A stretch of DNA of 64,000 nucleotides from NCBI GenBank assembly GCA_052387255.1, contig JBQTJI010000024.1:85998-149997 (forward strand). The letters are read 5' to 3'. The stretch is from JBBQXK01 sp052387255. GTDB taxonomy: Bacteria; Pseudomonadota; Alphaproteobacteria; Rhodobacterales; Rhodobacteraceae. Within the stretch, counting starts at the first letter, position 1. The number at the start of each line of letters is the position of its first letter. This document shows positions 61,921-64,000 of this stretch, piece by piece. The notes beneath the pieces were generated by a model. That model was not told the origin of the DNA. It made no database searches and saw nothing but the letters and a program-made list of their open reading frames with translations. The translations under genes were made by a program, and so were the position numbers.

Positions 61921-62364
61921 ATGGCCGACAAGTCCGAGGATATCGCCGTCACGCTGTTCGGCGAGCTGTTCATGGCCGACCAGCTGGCGCGCAACCGCAT
62001 CTCCAAGGTGCTGCCGCGCGGGATGGAGCTGTCGCATTTCGGCGTGCTCAATCACCTCGCCCGCCTGTCCGAGGAACGCACCCCCGCCCAGCTTGCCCGC
62101 AGCTTTCACGTGACGCGCGGGGCGATGACCAACACGCTGGCGAAACTGGAATGGGCGGGTCACGTCCACATCCGTCCCGACTGGGACGATGCCCGGCGCA
62201 AGTTCGTCGGCATCAGCCCCTCGGGCCGCGCCGCCCGCGATGCGGCAGTGCAGGCGGTGGCCCCGGTGATCAGCGACCTTGTGCGCGACCTGGGGGCCGA
62301 CCGGGTGCGCGCCGTGCTGCCGGTGCTGCGCGAACTTCGGACGCGCCTCGAAGGGGGCGAATAG
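61921..62364 (+). CDS. MarR-family transcriptional regulator
   Basis: 147 residues. Winged helix with LARSFHVTRGAMTNTLAKLE near residue 60 and GRAARDAAVQAV in the C-terminal helix. It is the fourth-from-last gene of an overlapped operon; it may regulate this operon or act elsewhere. No operator was found. Confidence 0.85.
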   Translation: MADKSEDIAVTLFGELFMADQLARNRISKVLPRGMELSHFGVLNHLARLSEERTPAQLARSFHVTRGAMTNTLAKLEWAGHVHIRPDWDDARRKFVGISPSGRAARDAAVQAVAPVISDLVRDLGADRVRAVLPVLRELRTRLEGGE

Positions 62365-63204
62365 ATGCCGGCGCGGGCCGTTCCCCTTCTGGTGCTGGGC
62401 GGCACCGGAAGGCTTGGCGGGGCCTTGCGCGACTTCTGGCCCTTTGCGCTGAAGGGCGGGTTGCGCCCGATCTGGCAGGCCCGCGACCGCCGCGACCTGT
62501 ACCTGCACTGGGACATCGTGAACGAACCCGCCCCGCCCTGGGCCTATGGCGTGGTCCTGTGCCTCGCGGGTGGCCGGGCCGACCCCGACCCCAACACCGC
62601 CATCGCGCTGCGCACGCTGGAAGCAGCGGCAGAACAAGGCGCGACCCATGTCTTCATCGCGTCATCCTCCGCGGTCTACGGGCCGGGCCGCGCCCTGAGC
62701 GAAGACGCCGCCCCCGCCCCGGTGGCCGACTACGGCCGCGCCAAGGCGGCGATGGAGGCGGCGGCGCTCGACTGGCACGCGCGCCACGGCGGGCCGGGCC
62801 TGACGCTGCTGCGCATCGGCAACATCGCCGGGGCGGATGCGCTGCTCGGGCGCAGGCGCACGGGTCCTGTGGTGCTCGATCCTACGCCCGACGGCACCGG
62901 CCCCCGGCGCAGCTACATCGGCCCCGTCACCCTGGCCGCCGTGCTGTCGCGCCTGGCCACGCTGGCCGTCGAAGGCACCCCGCCACCCCTCGTGCTGAAC
63001 ATCGCAACCCCCCTGCCCGTCGCCATGTCGGGCCTGCTGGAGGCGGCAGGACTGCCCTGGCACTTCGGCCCCGACAACCCGCAGGTCATCCCCGAGGTCA
63101 GTCTCGACACCACCCGCCTGCAACAACTCATCCGCATGCCGCCGACGTCCAGCCATCCCCGCAACCTGGTCGCCGAATGGCGGCAATGGCAGGGCGAGGC
63201 ATGA
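62365..63204 (+). CDS. NAD-dependent epimerase/dehydratase (SDR)
   Basis: 279 residues. Rossmann motif VLGGTGRLGGALRD at residue 10, SSSAVYG and YGRAK (Tyr and Lys of the active site). Such enzymes modify nucleotide sugars. The stop overlaps the sugar transferase start (ATGA), which suggests both act in surface polysaccharide synthesis. Confidence 0.82.
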   Translation: MPARAVPLLVLGGTGRLGGALRDFWPFALKGGLRPIWQARDRRDLYLHWDIVNEPAPPWAYGVVLCLAGGRADPDPNTAIALRTLEAAAEQGATHVFIASSSAVYGPGRALSEDAAPAPVADYGRAKAAMEAAALDWHARHGGPGLTLLRIGNIAGADALLGRRRTGPVVLDPTPDGTGPRRSYIGPVTLAAVLSRLATLAVEGTPPPLVLNIATPLPVAMSGLLEAAGLPWHFGPDNPQVIPEVSLDTTRLQQLIRMPPTSSHPRNLVAEWRQWQGEA

Positions 63205-63812
63205 CCCCCGCGAAACGCACGCTCGACCTGGTCGCGGCGCTGCTCCTGTGCGCGCTGCTGGCGCTGCCCTTCGCCCTTCTGCTGCTCTGGCTGCTGGTGA
63301 GAGAGGGTCGCCCGGTCTTCTACGTCTCGGAACGGATGCACGCGCCCGGTCGCCCTTTCCGCCTGTGGAAGCTGCGCACGATGACCGTCGCGCGGGCCGA
63401 CAGCGGCGTCTCGGGCGGCGACAAGGCCGCGCGGATCACCCCCGCGGGCCGCCTCCTGCGCCGCACGCGCGCCGACGAAATCCCGCAACTCTGGAACGTC
63501 CTTCGCGGCGACATGAGCTTTGTCGGCCCGCGCCCCCCCCTGCGCCAGTATGTCGAACGCTTCCCCGACCTCTATGCGCAGGTCCTGCGCGCGCGCCCCG
63601 GCATCACCGGCCTGGCCACCCTGCGCTATCACCGGCACGAGGAACGGCTGCTCGCCCGCTGCCGCAGCGCGACCGAGACCGACGCGCTCTATGCCCGCGC
63701 CTGCGTGCCGCGCAAGGCGCGCCTCGACCTGATCTACCAGCGGCACCGCACCATCTGCCTGGACCTGGCCCTGATGGTCGAGACCCTGGCCCGCGCCCTG
63801 CGCCTGCGCTGA
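63201..63812 (+). CDS. Bacterial sugar transferase (initiating glycosyltransferase)
   Basis: 203 residues. N-terminal membrane helix (LVAALLLCALLALPFALLLL), then FRLWKLRTM and RRTRADEIPQLWNVLRGDMSFVGPRPP in shortened form, the signature of phosphoglycosyl transferases that load the first sugar onto undecaprenyl phosphate. The family's large-type N-terminal extension is absent, so it is the small monotopic form. Last gene of the grxC operon. Confidence 0.88.
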   Translation: MTPAKRTLDLVAALLLCALLALPFALLLLWLLVREGRPVFYVSERMHAPGRPFRLWKLRTMTVARADSGVSGGDKAARITPAGRLLRRTRADEIPQLWNVLRGDMSFVGPRPPLRQYVERFPDLYAQVLRARPGITGLATLRYHRHEERLLARCRSATETDALYARACVPRKARLDLIYQRHRTICLDLALMVETLARALRLR

Positions 63813-63820
63813 ACCTGCGC

Positions 63821-63877
63821 CCTTTTTCTGTCCCCAAGTATCCCGGGGGGAGGCTTCAGCCGGGGGGCAGCGCCCCC
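63821..63877 (+). repeat. Dispersed intergenic element, copy D
   Basis: Tail CCTTTTTCTGTCCCCAAGTA at 63821-63840, then a G-run and hairpin GGGGGC/GCCCCC (63863-63868 with 63872-63877). Same orientation and order as copy B at 6685. It follows the sugar transferase gene, consistent with a terminator role. Confidence 0.75.
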
Positions 63878-63993
63878 ATATGCGCTAACTTAAGCTTTGA
63901 GCCATCTGCGGTATCCTTCGTCTGGGTGGTTCGTTGATGCGATGGGCGGCTGACAGGAGTCTTTCTCGGCATGTTACGAGAGGAAGCGTGCCG

Positions 63994-64000
63994 ATGATGG
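63994..64000 (+). CDS. Possible gene start at the right edge
   Basis: GAGGAAG followed 8 bases later by ATGATGG at the last bases of the window. Only two codons are present, so nothing can be said of the product. The sequence 63878-63993 upstream is less GC-rich than the genes before it; it may be a promoter region or the end of a mobile element. Confidence 0.2.

Noticed and set aside
62104..62113. parS-like core TTTCACGTGA in the MarR gene
   Set aside because: Only the 10-bp core matches; the outer bases of the palindrome differ on both sides, and ParB sites need the full 16-mer for strong binding.
1..64000. CRISPR arrays, rRNA, tRNA and complete insertion sequences
   Set aside because: No regularly spaced repeats, no rRNA-like blocks, no cloverleaf and no transposase were recognised on either strand by eye; a tRNAscan or Rfam search could still find a small RNA.

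Overview
The window reads as a chromosomal segment of an alphaproteobacterium of the Rhodobacterales/Rhodobacteraceae. The reasons are high G+C, the order dnaQ-coaE-aroE-maf / hemJ-rho-mnmE-mnmG-rsmG-parA-parB / hemW-rdgB-rph / hrcA-grpE, and two perfect 16-bp parS palindromes. It is very probably next to the replication origin: the 444-bp gap between maf and hemJ is AT-rich for this genome and carries DnaA-box-like 9-mers. No rRNA, tRNA or CRISPR was seen. This assignment rests on gene order and protein families, not on a database search.

Layout. (1) 1-15176: a catabolic region. A liv-type ABC importer (substrate-binding protein, LivH, LivM running off the left edge) is interrupted by a lower-GC secreted ORF. 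Next come a membrane protein, an AA_synth/DUF1185 protein, a UPF0280 (ApbE-like) protein, a 6-hydroxynicotinate-reductase-like Fe-S protein, a fused [2Fe-2S]-molybdopterin hydroxylase and its FAD subunit, all on the minus strand. Divergently transcribed are a kinase-like phosphotransferase and a dimethylglycine/sarcosine-dehydrogenase-type flavoprotein fused to a GcvT domain. Together they look like an uncharacterised pathway for an N-heterocycle, perhaps N-methylated. (2) 15237-22525: envelope and housekeeping genes (lipoprotein hydrolase, Smr, MltA, Tim44-like, FxsA, SecB, DnaQ, CoaE, AroE, Maf). (3) 22526-34542: putative oriC, hemJ, rho, tRNA-modification genes, parAB with flanking parS sites, hemW, rdgB, rph and the heat-shock pair hrcA-grpE. 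(4) 34635-49041: mutS, msrA, an aminotransferase/sulfotransferase-like pair, a three-gene periplasmic operon ending in a SCO protein, argG, ilvA, a divergent HPt/response-regulator-phosphatase pair, Nudix genes, hslO and cca. (5) 49094-54292: a 10-codon mini-ORF, two half-size ABC exporters and an rRNA methyltransferase. (6) 54388-63812: two L,D-transpeptidases around a CAP lipoprotein, twin small secreted/membrane peptides with a strong terminator, hemH, a methyltransferase, comF, a double-RidA protein, and a tightly overlapped operon grxC-nitrilase-marR-SDR-sugar transferase.

Non-coding structure worth noting: a dispersed intergenic element (four copies: two at 6.5-6.75 kb, one at 34.56 kb, one at 63.82 kb) made of a G/C-run hairpin next to a conserved CTTTTTCTGTCCCCAAGTAT-like tail; parS sites built into the start codons of mnmG and hemW; an RpoH-like promoter before hrcA; a near-consensus promoter before rho; and several hairpins around the ABC exporter genes.
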